Counted from the first letter of the stretch, positions 21,768-30,267 are shown. The stretch: 33,581 bases of DNA from Elioraea sp. (GCF_022842375.1 NZ_JALHPR010000034.1:1-33581); one strand, 5' to 3'. The notes: generated from the sequence alone by a model not told the origin. Made by a program: numbers and translations.

Positions 21768-23315
21768 ATGAACGGTGCCGAGAGCCTTGTCCACACGCTG
21801 CTCGCCAGCGGGGTGGACACCTGCTTCGCCAATCCCGGCACCTCGGAGATGCATTTCGTCGCCGCACTTGACCGCGTGGCTGGCATGCGCTGCGTGCTCG
21901 GCCTGTTCGAGGGCGTGGTCACGGGGGCGGCCGACGGCTATGCCCGGATGGCCGGCAAGCCCGCCGCCACGCTGCTCCATTGCGGGCCAGGCCTCGCCAA
22001 CGCTCTCGCCAACATGCACAACGCCCGCCGGGCGCGCAGCCCGATGGTCAACGTCGTCGGCGACCATGCCACCTACCACCGCGCCTGGGACGCACCGCTG
22101 ACCGCCGATGTCGAGGGCGTTGCCCGCCCCTTCAGCGACTGGGTGAGGAGCGGGCTGACCGCGAAGGGCATCGCCGCCGATGGGGCAGCCGCCGTCCAGG
22201 CCGCCCGCACCGCGCCCGGGCAGATCGCGACCCTGATCCTGCCCGCCAACACCGCCTGGGACGAGGCCGACGGCCCCGCCGCCCCGCTTCCCGTTCCCGC
22301 CCCGGCTGCCGCCTCGGCCCAGCAGGTGGAAACCGCTGCCCGCATCCTCCGGCGCGACGGGGCGAAGGTGGTGCTCATCCTCGCTGGCCCTGCACTGCGC
22401 GAGGAGGGCCAGCGCGCGGCGTACCGCATCGCCGCTGCCACGGGGGCGAAGGTGATGGCGCAGATGTCGAACGCGCGGGTCGAGCGCGGCCAGGGCCGCT
22501 ACCCGATCGACCGCGTGCCCTACCCTGTCGACATGGCACTGGCCGCACTCGCCCCCTACAGCACCTGCATCCTCGTCGGCGCCAAGCACCCGGTGGCGTT
22601 CTTCGCCTATCCGGGAAAGCCGGGCTCGCTGCTGCCGGAGGGCTGCGACGTGCACGTCCTCGCCCGCCCCGACCAGGACATTGCCCAGGCGATCGCCGCA
22701 CTGGCCGATGACGTGGCCGCAGGCGTGGCGGCACCGGCCGCCAACGCAGGGCCGCGGCCAACCGCGCCTGGCGGGGCCATCACCTCCGAGGGCATCGCGC
22801 GCACGGTCGCGGCGTTCATGCCGGAGGACAGCATCATCATCGACGAGGGGGTGACGACCGGCCGCGGCTTCTTCCCCGAGACGCACAGCGCACCGCGGCA
22901 TGACTGGCTCCAGCTCACCGGCGGGTCGATCGGCGAGGGGCTGCCGCTCGCCCTTGGCGCCTCGATTGCCTGCCCCGACCGCAAGGTCATCGGCCTCCAG
23001 GCTGACGGCTCTGCCATGTACACGCTCCAGGCGCTGTGGAGCATGGCGCGCGAGCGGTGCGATGCCACGATCATCGTGTTCTCCAACCGCAAATACGCGA
23101 TCCTGCGGCATGAGCTCATGGCCGTCGGTGCGAACCCCGGCCGTACGGCGCTCGACATGCTCGACCTCGGCAACCCGGACCTCGATTGGGTGAAGCTCGC
23201 CGGGGGCATGGGCGTGGAGGGTGCGGTCGCGCCCGACCTCGACGTGCTGGCCGACCTGCTGAAGGCTGCGATGGCGCGCAAGGGACCGTTCGTGATCGAG
23301 CTCCTGGTGCCGTGA
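21768..23315 (+). CDS. Acetolactate-synthase-like TPP-dependent enzyme
   Basis: The product has 515 residues, slightly shorter than true acetolactate synthase large subunits (about 560-590). The catalytic Glu48 lies in GLFEGVVTG, the Pyr domain begins with NPGTSEMHFVAALD, and the TPP-metal motif is ADGSAMYTLQALWS (Asp413) with Asn440 in FSNRKY; the first Gly of the usual GDG is Ala. The central FAD-like domain is present but the product lacks the quinone or FAD contacts I would recognise. Proteins of this type, often called acetolactate synthase or IlvX-like, occur beside dehydrogenases in alphaproteobacteria and probably act as 2-oxoacid decarboxylases. It is divergent from the GMC gene. The regulatory small subunit (ilvH) is absent, which argues against a biosynthetic ALS. 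Confidence 0.87.
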   Translation: MNGAESLVHTLLASGVDTCFANPGTSEMHFVAALDRVAGMRCVLGLFEGVVTGAADGYARMAGKPAATLLHCGPGLANALANMHNARRARSPMVNVVGDHATYHRAWDAPLTADVEGVARPFSDWVRSGLTAKGIAADGAAAVQAARTAPGQIATLILPANTAWDEADGPAAPLPVPAPAAASAQQVETAARILRRDGAKVVLILAGPALREEGQRAAYRIAAATGAKVMAQMSNARVERGQGRYPIDRVPYPVDMALAALAPYSTCILVGAKHPVAFFAYPGKPGSLLPEGCDVHVLARPDQDIAQAIAALADDVAAGVAAPAANAGPRPTAPGGAITSEGIARTVAAFMPEDSIIIDEGVTTGRGFFPETHSAPRHDWLQLTGGSIGEGLPLALGASIACPDRKVIGLQADGSAMYTLQALWSMARERCDATIIVFSNRKYAILRHELMAVGANPGRTALDMLDLGNPDLDWVKLAGGMGVEGAVAPDLDVLADLLKAAMARKGPFVIELLVP

Positions 23316-23341
23316 CGGCCAGGATTCTGAAGGGTTAGGCC

Positions 23342-24430
23342 GTGCTGCCCGTCACCTGGCAGGCCTTCGCTGGCCACCTCGCCTTCTGTGCGGTCCTTGC
23401 CGTGCTGTCGGCCATCGTCGTGCGCCTTGTCATCGCCGCACGGCTGATGGACGTGCCGAACAGCCGCAGCGCGCATGAGCGGCCGACGCCGAAGGGCGGC
23501 GGGCTCGGCGTCGTTGTCGCCACGCTCGCAGGGCTCATCGTCCTCTATGCGCGGGCGGAGACGGCGCGGATCGCGGACCCATACTTCATCGCCGTGATCG
23601 GCGGCGGGGCGGCGATCGCGGCGGTGTCGCTCGCCGACGATGCGTTCGACTTCCCCTTCTTCTGGAAGCTCGCGGTGCAGGTGGTCGCGGCAGCGCTGCC
23701 GATCGGCTTCGGCCTGGTGCTTGACCGCCTGTCCCTGCCCTTCGTCGGCGAGGTGCCGCTCGGGCCCTTCGCGATCCCCGTCACGCTGTTCTGGATCGTG
23801 TTCGTGACGAACGCGATGAACTTCGTCGATGGGCTGAACGGGCTCTGCGCCGGCACCGCCGCGGTAGCGTCCGGCTTCCTCGCCGTCATCGCCCTGTCGG
23901 AGGGCGGCAGCTTCGTCTACGCGGCGGGGCTGTTCCTTTGCGCTGGCAGCCTCGGCTTCCTGCCGTTCAACTTCCCTGCCGCCCGCATCTTCCTCGGCGA
24001 TGTCGGCAGCCAGTTCATCGGCTACATGCTGGCCACGCTTGCCGTCGCCGCCGCCCGGTTCGAGGCGACGGCCGTGAGCTTCTTCATCGTGCCGCTGCTG
24101 CTCGCCATGCCGCTGTTCGACGTGGCGTTCACCCTCATCCGCCGCGCCATCGCGGGGGAGGGGCTGATCCACGCCCATCGCGGCCACCTCTACCAGGTGC
24201 TCGACCGCTCGGGCTTTCCGCGCGTGGGTGTGGCGCTGATCCACTGGGGCTTCACGGCGACGATGGGCATCGCCGCGTTCCGCTTCCTCGCCCTTACGCC
24301 GCCGGGGAAGCTCGTCCTCTACCTCGCAGTCGCTGGCGCGCTTGGCTGCTATGCCCTCTGGGTCGCGCAGCGGGCCAGGCGCGCGGGCATCGTCCACTGG
24401 TCACGCACGCCGCCGCGCGCCCTTCATTGA
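23342..24430 (+). CDS. WecA/MraY-family undecaprenyl-phosphate phosphosugar transferase
   Basis: The product is a 362-residue inner-membrane protein with about 10-11 hydrophobic segments, starting at GTG 23342 after GAAGGG. It belongs to glycosyltransferase family 4. The conserved cytosolic motifs are present: GGGLGVVVA after the first loop, Asp99-Asp100 in LADDAFDF, Asn160/Asp163 in AMNFVDGLNG, FLGDVGSQF, and the His motif HAHRGHLYQ. These enzymes transfer a sugar-1-phosphate from a UDP-sugar to undecaprenyl phosphate, starting O-antigen, capsule or enterobacterial-antigen-like polysaccharides; HxGHLYQ is typical of the WecA/WbpL side rather than MraY. No other polysaccharide genes are near. 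Its stop codon lies in the -35 box of the promoter predicted for the ABC operon. Confidence 0.92.
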   Translation: MLPVTWQAFAGHLAFCAVLAVLSAIVVRLVIAARLMDVPNSRSAHERPTPKGGGLGVVVATLAGLIVLYARAETARIADPYFIAVIGGGAAIAAVSLADDAFDFPFFWKLAVQVVAAALPIGFGLVLDRLSLPFVGEVPLGPFAIPVTLFWIVFVTNAMNFVDGLNGLCAGTAAVASGFLAVIALSEGGSFVYAAGLFLCAGSLGFLPFNFPAARIFLGDVGSQFIGYMLATLAVAAARFEATAVSFFIVPLLLAMPLFDVAFTLIRRAIAGEGLIHAHRGHLYQVLDRSGFPRVGVALIHWGFTATMGIAAFRFLALTPPGKLVLYLAVAGALGCYALWVAQRARRAGIVHWSRTPPRALH

Positions 24431-24455
24431 CACGCGGCGACCGCGCTCCCTACCT
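24427..24455 (+). promoter_or_regulatory. Predicted promoter of the ABC importer operon
   Basis: A perfect TTGACA (24427-24432) and CTACCT (24450-24455) are spaced by 17 bases. The -35 box includes the stop codon of the preceding transferase gene (TGA 24428-24430). The start point near 24463 would give a leader of about 170 bases. Confidence 0.6.
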
Positions 24456-24588
24456 TCCCCCCAACGATACGAATCATGGGGAAACGACGGGCGCGCAACC
24501 CTCCCGGCCACGACACGTCCATCACGCCGATGCGGTGACGATCACTCGCGCAGCGTTTCCACATGCCTGACACGCCTGCGACGACCAA

Positions 24589-24609
24589 CGGCCCGCACGA
24601 GACGGGCCG
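24589..24609. promoter_or_regulatory. Inverted repeat in the ABC operon leader
   Basis: CGGCCCG (24589-24595) and CGGGCCG (24603-24609) form a perfect 7-bp dyad around a 7-base loop, ending 25 bases before the ATG of the binding-protein gene and 10 bases before its AAGGAGGAA ribosome site. It can be an operator of a LacI/GntR-like regulator acting as roadblock, or an mRNA hairpin upstream of the ribosome site. Confidence 0.4.
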
Positions 24610-24634
24610 CCCGAAACGAAGGAGGAACGTTCCG

Positions 24635-25993
24635 ATGACTGATCGAGCACTGCCAGTTCGCCGCCGCTCCCTGCTCGCCGGCGCTGCCGCCGCGACGCTT
24701 GCCGCTCCCGCCATCGCGCAGGGCAACGTCCGCGTCGCCCGCGTCTGGGGCGAGCCTGGTCCCTATGGCGGCGTATTCGTCCAGGGCATGAACGAGTGGG
24801 CCAGCCGCAACAACGCGAATATCCGCTTCGAGATCGAGCAGATCCCGTGGGACGGCGTGACCGTGAAGCTCACGACCGACCTCGCCGCCCGCCGCCCGCC
24901 CGCGCTGATCAGCGTGGAATCCCCGATCGCCTACCAGCTTGCCGCCGAGGGCCTGCTCGAGCCGGTCGATGACGTGTGCCAGCAGATCAACGCCACGCAG
25001 CGCCTGGTCGATGGCTTCTCGCTCGCCTCGTTCGGCGCGTGGAAGGGCGTGCAGTACGCCGTGCCGGTGCATCACCAGGCCTGCCTGCTCGTCGCGCAGC
25101 AGGACATCATCGACGAACTCGGCCTCGGCAACCCGGCGACGTGGAACTGGGACAACTTCGCCAACGCCGCGAAGACCATCGCCGAGAAGAAGCCCGGCAT
25201 GGCCGGCTACACCATGGCGCTCGGGCGCAACCTCTGCGCCGACTATCACATCACGCAGTTCATCTGGCAGGCGGGCGGGCTCACCTGGGACCCGTCGGCG
25301 AATTTCCGCACCGCCTTCAGCAGCGCCGAGACGGTCGAGGCGTTCGACTACATCCGCCGCCTGTTCTCCTACATGCCGCGGAGCGCGGTCGAGTTCAGCT
25401 TCCTCCAGGTCGTCGACCAGCACGTCACCGGCCGCACCGGCATGTCGGCGTATTGGGGCCGCACGATGGGCCGCGCGGCGGAGGAGGCGAAGCCGATCTT
25501 CGACAAGATGGAGTACTACCTGAACCCGGCCCACCCGCGCACCGGCATGCGCTGGAGCTGGACCGACATCAACGGCTGGATCATTCCACGCCGCGACAAC
25601 CCGTTCGTGCGCGAAACGAAGGAGGCCGTCGCCTACGTCTCCAACAGCACCGACTGGATGGTGAAGTACAGCCAGAGCCTGATGCCGAATGTCGGCCCCG
25701 TGTTCAAGGACGTGGCCACCGCGCCGGCGATGCTCGCGCACCCGTTCTACCAGTCGAAGAAGCGCAGCCTCGACGTCATCTTCACCGAGAGCGTGCCGCA
25801 CCAGTGCAACACCGGGTTCGAGCTCAAGAAGGGCATCAACCCGCTGGCCGGCATCGCGCATGGCCGGAGCGTGTGGGCGCAGGCGGTACAGCGGATGCTG
25901 CTGAACAACGAGAACCCGCGCCAGGCTGTTGATTGGGGCCAGCGCCAGTTCGAGGCGATCCGCGCCGACAACACCCGCCTGATCGCGGGCTGA
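24635..25993 (+). CDS. ABC transporter family 1 extracellular solute-binding protein
   Basis: The product has 452 residues with a twin-arginine-type signal (VRRRSLLAGAAAATLAA, cleavage near AIA-QG). ATG 24635 has a strong AAGGAGGAA site; an in-frame ATG at 24563 lacks one. The mature part is a family 1 (MalE/UgpB-like) periplasmic receptor: FEIEQIPWDGVTVKLTTDLAAR near the start, aromatic-rich ligand regions such as QFIWQAGGLTWDP and GMRWSWTDINGWIIP, and the C-terminal NPRQAVDWGQRQFEAI helix. The many Trp/Tyr residues fit a sugar or polyol ligand, not identifiable further. It heads a four-gene operon with two permeases and an ATPase, in the standard order, behind its own predicted promoter. 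Confidence 0.92.
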   Translation: MTDRALPVRRRSLLAGAAAATLAAPAIAQGNVRVARVWGEPGPYGGVFVQGMNEWASRNNANIRFEIEQIPWDGVTVKLTTDLAARRPPALISVESPIAYQLAAEGLLEPVDDVCQQINATQRLVDGFSLASFGAWKGVQYAVPVHHQACLLVAQQDIIDELGLGNPATWNWDNFANAAKTIAEKKPGMAGYTMALGRNLCADYHITQFIWQAGGLTWDPSANFRTAFSSAETVEAFDYIRRLFSYMPRSAVEFSFLQVVDQHVTGRTGMSAYWGRTMGRAAEEAKPIFDKMEYYLNPAHPRTGMRWSWTDINGWIIPRRDNPFVRETKEAVAYVSNSTDWMVKYSQSLMPNVGPVFKDVATAPAMLAHPFYQSKKRSLDVIFTESVPHQCNTGFELKKGINPLAGIAHGRSVWAQAVQRMLLNNENPRQAVDWGQRQFEAIRADNTRLIAG

Positions 25994-25996
25994 GCG

Positions 25997-26944
25997 ATGA
26001 CGGTGCGGGCCGCAACTGTCGAAGGCGGCCCGCACCGCGTGCGCCGTGCCTCTGGCTTTCGCCTGACCGAGATGCAGGTCGGCATCCTGTTCATGCTGCC
26101 GTTCATCATCACCGCCGGCGCCTTCATGATCTGGCCGGTGGTCGAAGCGGTGCGCATGGCCTTCCTCGCGTACAACCCGCTGCGCCCTGACGATGTGCAC
26201 TTCGTCGGCCTGCGGAACTTCGAGATCATCTTCAGCGATCCGCTGTTCTACGAGAGCTTCTGGCAGGCGCTGGTCTGGACCGGCTGGTCGATCGTGCTGC
26301 AGACGCTGTTCGGCGTGGCACTCGCGCTGCTGCTGCACACGCAGCTTCCCGGCATCGCGATCTTCCGCGGCCTGCTGCTGTTTCCCTACATCGTCCCGAC
26401 GGTGGTGATCGCGCTCAATTGGCGCTGGATCTTCAACAGCGAGATCGGCGTGGTGAACCACCTGCTGCTGCAGGCCGGCATCATCGACGAGAACATCGCC
26501 TGGCTGTCGACGCCGAACATGGCGATGGCGTCGGCCATCATGCTGAACGTGTGGAAGTACACGCCCTTCGTGATCATCTGCGTCCTCGCGCGGCTGCAGA
26601 CGATCCCGACGGAGCTCTACGACGCCGCGAAGGTTGACGGCGCGGGCACCGTCCGACGCTTTCTCGACATCACGCTGCCGATGCTGAAGGAGGTGCTGGT
26701 CGTCGTCATCGTGTTCCGCACGATCTGGACCTTCAACAAGTTCGAGGAGATCTACCTGCTGACGCGCGGCGGGCCGGGGACGAGCACGTTCAACCTCGCC
26801 GTCTATGCGTTCGAGCAGGGGATGGCGAACCTTCGCCTCGGCGTCGCGGCGGCCACGGGGGTGGTCATGATCGTGCTGCTGCTGGCCGGCAGCATCGTCT
26901 ACGTGCGCGTGTCAGGCTTCGGCGCCGAGGAGAAGAACACATGA
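25997..26944 (+). CDS. ABC sugar-type permease, MalF/UgpA-like
   Basis: The product is a 315-residue inner-membrane protein with six predicted segments, the first at about residues 27-52. The permease motif that contacts the ATPase (EAA loop) reads ELYDAAKVDGAGTVRRFLDI, followed by TLPMLKEVLVVV, as in MalF/UgpA-type subunits, and the LLTRGGPGTSTFNLAVYAFEQ region after it is equally typical. It starts 3 bases after the stop of the binding-protein gene and its own end overlaps the next permease gene by four bases (ATGA at 26941-26944), so the operon is translationally coupled. Confidence 0.95.
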   Translation: MTVRAATVEGGPHRVRRASGFRLTEMQVGILFMLPFIITAGAFMIWPVVEAVRMAFLAYNPLRPDDVHFVGLRNFEIIFSDPLFYESFWQALVWTGWSIVLQTLFGVALALLLHTQLPGIAIFRGLLLFPYIVPTVVIALNWRWIFNSEIGVVNHLLLQAGIIDENIAWLSTPNMAMASAIMLNVWKYTPFVIICVLARLQTIPTELYDAAKVDGAGTVRRFLDITLPMLKEVLVVVIVFRTIWTFNKFEEIYLLTRGGPGTSTFNLAVYAFEQGMANLRLGVAAATGVVMIVLLLAGSIVYVRVSGFGAEEKNT

Positions 26945-27828
26945 CGGCAAAGGAATGGGCCGGGCGCATCGCGCTCTACACGATCCTGATCCTCGTCACG
27001 ATCGTCGTGTGCTTCCCGCTGATCTGGGCCTTCTTCACCTCGGTGAAGCCCAAGGACGAGATCTTCCTCTGGCCGCCCACCCTCTGGCCGAATGTGTGGA
27101 CGTTCGAGAACTACACCTCGCTCTTCGCCGGCAAGCAGGCCTATTTCCAGGGTGGCAGCGCTGCCTCCTCAGCCCCGCCGCCATCGGCCTTCTTCCTCGA
27201 CTGGTTCCTCAACTCCGTCATCGTCGCGGTCGGCACCACGCTGATCAGCACCATCGTCTCGACGCTCGCTGCCTACTCGCTGACGCGCTTCCGGTTTCCC
27301 GGCCAGCGCGCGGTGCCGTATCTCGCCCTCGTCGGCTACATGGTGCCGTCGATCATCTTCGTGTTCCCGATGTTCCTGGTGATGGCCGACCTCAGGCTCA
27401 CCGACACGCTGCTGTCGCTCATCCTCGGCTATGTCTGCATCACGCTGCCGTTCAGCCTCTGGCTGATGTGGGCGTTCTTCCGCGGCGTGCCGATCGAGAT
27501 CGAGGAGGCAGCCCTGGTCGATGGCGCGTCGCGGCTCCGCGTGTTCTTCGAGATCGTGCTGCCGACAGCCTGGCCAGGCATCGTCGCTGCCGCGATCTTC
27601 ACGCTGATCGTCTCGTGGAACGACTACCTGTTCGGCCGCGTGTTCATGAACACGATGGAGAACCTGCCGCTCACCGTCGGCGTGATGCACTTCTTCGACG
27701 GCACGCATGTCGACTGGGGGTTGATGATGGCGAGTTCGGTGCTGATGACCGTTCCGATGGCGATCCTGTTCGCACTGCTGCAGCGCCACCTCGTCGCCGG
27801 GTTCGGCGCCGGCGCGGTGAAGGGCTGA
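26941..27828 (+). CDS. ABC sugar-type permease, MalG/UgpE-like
   Basis: The product is a 295-residue inner-membrane protein with six predicted segments. The EAA loop reads EIEEAALVDGASRLRVFFEI, followed by VLPTAWPGIVAAAIFTLIVSWNDYLFG (key part SWNDYLFG), the MalG signature. Between the first two segments there is a Ser/Ala/Pro-rich stretch (GGSAASSAPPPSAFF), a periplasmic loop slightly longer than usual. ATG 26941 overlaps the previous stop. It pairs with the MalF-like subunit to form the channel, and the ATPase gene follows after 6 bases. Confidence 0.95.
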   Translation: MTAKEWAGRIALYTILILVTIVVCFPLIWAFFTSVKPKDEIFLWPPTLWPNVWTFENYTSLFAGKQAYFQGGSAASSAPPPSAFFLDWFLNSVIVAVGTTLISTIVSTLAAYSLTRFRFPGQRAVPYLALVGYMVPSIIFVFPMFLVMADLRLTDTLLSLILGYVCITLPFSLWLMWAFFRGVPIEIEEAALVDGASRLRVFFEIVLPTAWPGIVAAAIFTLIVSWNDYLFGRVFMNTMENLPLTVGVMHFFDGTHVDWGLMMASSVLMTVPMAILFALLQRHLVAGFGAGAVKG

Positions 27829-27834
27829 AGCGCG

Positions 27835-28929
27835 ATGGACGTTCGGCTGGAGAACCTCTCGAAATCCTTCGGCTCCAACAGCGTGCTGAAGGCGCTCGAC
27901 CTCACCTTCCCGGAGCGCAAGTTCGTGACCCTCCTCGGCCCGTCGGGCTGCGGGAAAACCACCCTGCTCCGCCTCATCGCGGGGCTTGAGCGTGCCTCCG
28001 GCGGGGCGATCCATTTCGGCGGAGAGCGGGTCGATCACCTGGCCCCGGCCGATCGCAACATCGCAATGGTGTTCCAGTCCTACGCCCTCTACCCGACGAT
28101 GGATGTGGCCGCGAACATCGGCTACGGCCTCAAGGTGCGCGGCATGGCCGCCCCCGAGCGGTCTGAGAAGGTCGGCATCGTCGCCAAGGTCCTCGAGATC
28201 GGGCACCTGCTCGCGCGCAAGCCCCGCGCGCTCTCGGGCGGGCAGCGCCAGCGCGTCGCCCTCGGCCGGGCGATGGTGCGCAAGCCCGACATCTTCCTGA
28301 TGGACGAGCCGCTGTCGAACCTCGACGCCAAGCTGCGCGCGACGATGCGTGGCGAGCTCAAGCGCTTCCATCTCGACCTCGAGACGACCTCGATCTACGT
28401 CACGCATGACCAGCTCGAGGCGATGACGATGTCCGATCTCGTCGCGGTGATGAACGAGGGCGTGGTGCAGCAATTCGCGACGCCGGAGGAGGTCTACGAC
28501 CGGCCGGTGAACCTCTTCGTCGCGGGCTTCATCGGCTCACCGCCGATGAATTTCTGCGACGTCACCGTCGCGGAACATGGCGGCGTGCCTGTGCTCATGC
28601 TCGCCGGCCGCGCCATTCCCGTGCCGCCGCAATTCACGCTCACCCGCGCCGATGAGGGGCGCAGGCTCGTGCTCGGCGTTCGCCCGCAGGATGTGCGCCT
28701 CGCCGACCTCGATGATCCCACCGCCGTGCCGGGTACCGTCTGGATGGTGGAGCTCATCGGCAGCGAGCGTCTGATCGAGGTCGAGGTCGCGCCGAAGCTG
28801 CGCATCACGTCGGAGGTGAAGGCAGAGGTGCGCGCGGCGATCGACGCGCCGGCGGCCGTGGCGTTCGACGACGCCAAGCTGCACCTGTTCGATCCCGGAA
28901 CGGGCCTCGCCCTGCCCCGCGCGGACTAG
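27835..28929 (+). CDS. ABC transporter ATP-binding protein, UgpC/MalK family
   Basis: The product is a 364-residue cytosolic ATPase. Walker A is GPSGCGKT (35-42), the Q-loop VFQSYALYPTMDV, the signature LSGGQRQRVALGRAMV, Walker B IFLMDEPLSNLDAKLR and the switch His YVTHDQLEAMTMSD. The last 120 residues are the TOBE-type regulatory region of the MalK/UgpC subgroup, ending with LFDPGTGLAL. It energises the importer encoded by the three genes before it. Its stop codon TAG overlaps the stop of the opposing reductase gene within CTAG (28926-28929). Confidence 0.96.
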   Translation: MDVRLENLSKSFGSNSVLKALDLTFPERKFVTLLGPSGCGKTTLLRLIAGLERASGGAIHFGGERVDHLAPADRNIAMVFQSYALYPTMDVAANIGYGLKVRGMAAPERSEKVGIVAKVLEIGHLLARKPRALSGGQRQRVALGRAMVRKPDIFLMDEPLSNLDAKLRATMRGELKRFHLDLETTSIYVTHDQLEAMTMSDLVAVMNEGVVQQFATPEEVYDRPVNLFVAGFIGSPPMNFCDVTVAEHGGVPVLMLAGRAIPVPPQFTLTRADEGRRLVLGVRPQDVRLADLDDPTAVPGTVWMVELIGSERLIEVEVAPKLRITSEVKAEVRAAIDAPAAVAFDDAKLHLFDPGTGLALPRAD

Positions 28930-29801
28930 CCCTCCAGCAACTTCGCGATCGCCGTGTGATCCGCACCGGGCCCGAGCGCCTTCGCGGCCGCGGCCCAGCG
29001 TTCGGCCATCGCCTGCGCCAGCGGCGCGTCGACACCCATGCCGCGCGCGAGCGAGGCCGCGGCACCCACATCCTTCGCCATCAGCCCGATCGCGAAGCCG
29101 GCGGCGAAGGTCCGCGGGATCACCTGCTGCTTCAGCTTGTGCTCGGTCGTGTTGTTCCTGCCCGTTGAGGCATTCAGCACATCGACCATGCTCTCCTGGT
29201 CAAGGCCGAAGCGCGCGCCGATCGCCAGCGCCTCGACCGCGGCGACCAGGCCGGCGGCGGAGACGTAGTTGTTCAGCGCCTTCATCGCGTGCCCGGCGCC
29301 AAGCCCGCCGCAGCGAAACACGGAGGCCCCCATCGCCGCGAGCACGGGCATCGCACGATCGACATCCACCGCCTCGCCGCCCGCCATGATCGCGAGCGTC
29401 GCCTCGCGCGCCTTCTTCACCCCACCCGACACCGGCGCATCCACCAGCGCGAACCCGCGCGCCGCCAGCTCGCCACCGAGCGTGCGCGTGGCCAGCGGAT
29501 CGGATGACGACATCTCGATGATGAGCGTGCCGGGGGCCGCATCGGCCAGCGCATCGCCGTCGATCAGTGCGGCACGCACCGCGGCGGCATCGGGCAGCAT
29601 CGTGATGACGGCCACCGCACCCGCCACCGCCGCGCGCGCCGAGGCGGCGACGGGAACGGGCGAGGCCGATCGTGCCGCCGCCGACACGTCCCATCCGCGC
29701 ACGTCGTAGCCCCTGGCGGCCAGGTGGCCCGCCATCGGCGCGCCCATCGTGCCGAGGCCAATGAAGGCGATTGCGGCGGGAGCGGCGATGGGCGTGGCCA
29801 T
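28926..29801 (-). CDS. 3-hydroxyisobutyrate dehydrogenase-family NAD(P) oxidoreductase
   Basis: The product has 291 residues, started at ATG 29801, 5 bases after the stop of the preceding CMD gene. The beta-hydroxyacid dehydrogenase pattern is complete: Rossmann motif IGLGTMGAPMA (15-20 GLGTMG), substrate loop DAPVSGGVKKA (Ser125-Gly127), catalytic Lys174 and Asn178 in GHAMKALNNY, and GLMAKDVG near the C-terminal domain. The family includes 3-hydroxyisobutyrate, tartronate-semialdehyde, succinate-semialdehyde and sulfolactaldehyde reductases, and the sequence visible does not decide between them. It is the last gene of a minus-strand operon with a split TPP decarboxylase, so reduction of an aldehyde made by that enzyme is a reasonable inference. 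Confidence 0.9.
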   Translation of the reverse strand: MATPIAAPAAIAFIGLGTMGAPMAGHLAARGYDVRGWDVSAAARSASPVPVAASARAAVAGAVAVITMLPDAAAVRAALIDGDALADAAPGTLIIEMSSSDPLATRTLGGELAARGFALVDAPVSGGVKKAREATLAIMAGGEAVDVDRAMPVLAAMGASVFRCGGLGAGHAMKALNNYVSAAGLVAAVEALAIGARFGLDQESMVDVLNASTGRNNTTEHKLKQQVIPRTFAAGFAIGLMAKDVGAAASLARGMGVDAPLAQAMAERWAAAAKALGPGADHTAIAKLLEG

Positions 29802-29806
29802 GCGCG

Positions 29807-30202
29807 TCAGATCCCGCGTTCGGCGAACACGCCCTGCGCAATCTTGAAGGCATCGAGGCTCGCCGGCACGCCGCAGTACACGAAGGCCTGCAGGCACACC
29901 TCCTTGATCTCGTCCTTGGTGATGCCGTTGTTCAGCGCGCCGCCGATGTGCAGCTTGAGCTCGTTCGGGCGGTTCAGCGCGATCAGCATCGCGAGGTTGA
30001 GGAAGCTGCGCGTGCGCCGGTCGAGGCCCGGCCGGTTCCAGATGATGCCCCAGCAATACTCGGTGGTGAATTCCTGGAACGCCATCGTGAAGTCGTCGGC
30101 CTTGGCGAGCGACGTCTCGACATACTCCTTGCCGAGAACGGCCTTGCGCACCTCGAGGCCCTTGTCGAACAGGTGCTGGTTGAAGAACGGATCCTGCGGC
30201 AT
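29807..30202 (-). CDS. Carboxymuconolactone decarboxylase-family protein (PcaC-like)
   Basis: The product has 131 residues, ATG 30202 being preceded by GAGGGAGA. It spans a single CMD domain: the EYCWGIIWNRPGLDRRTRSFLNLA region (key parts WNRPGLDRRTRS and LNLAMLIAL), ELKLHIGGALNNGITKDEIKEV and the C-terminal YCGVPASLDAFKIA. The pattern and length are those of 4-carboxymuconolactone decarboxylase PcaC rather than of AhpD peroxidases, because the CxxC redox motif is missing. No other protocatechuate genes are present, so a role in beta-ketoadipate metabolism is not supported by context. It lies between the TPP enzyme genes and the reductase gene in an operon. Confidence 0.87.
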   Translation of the reverse strand: MPQDPFFNQHLFDKGLEVRKAVLGKEYVETSLAKADDFTMAFQEFTTEYCWGIIWNRPGLDRRTRSFLNLAMLIALNRPNELKLHIGGALNNGITKDEIKEVCLQAFVYCGVPASLDAFKIAQGVFAERGI

Positions 30203-30267
30203 GCGGTGTCTCCCTCGATGAGGCGTGGAACGGATCGGAGCCTGCGTGAGAATGCGCCTGGGGACTC

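Noticed and set aside
21630-23111. Upstream extension of the GMC oxidoreductase frame
   Set aside because: The extension is antisense to the TPP enzyme gene, has no domain and lacks a ribosome site, whereas ATG 21629 has AGGAGGG and begins the FAD fold at the normal distance.
21768-23315. True acetolactate synthase (ilvB/ilvI) of branched-chain amino-acid synthesis
   Set aside because: No ilvH or ilvC follows, the protein is short and its GDG motif is altered, so the gene symbol was not assigned.
29807-30202. Protocatechuate (beta-ketoadipate) pathway locus based on the PcaC-like gene
   Set aside because: None of pcaB, pcaD, pcaGH or pcaIJ is present and the neighbours are a TPP decarboxylase and a reductase, so only the family call was kept.
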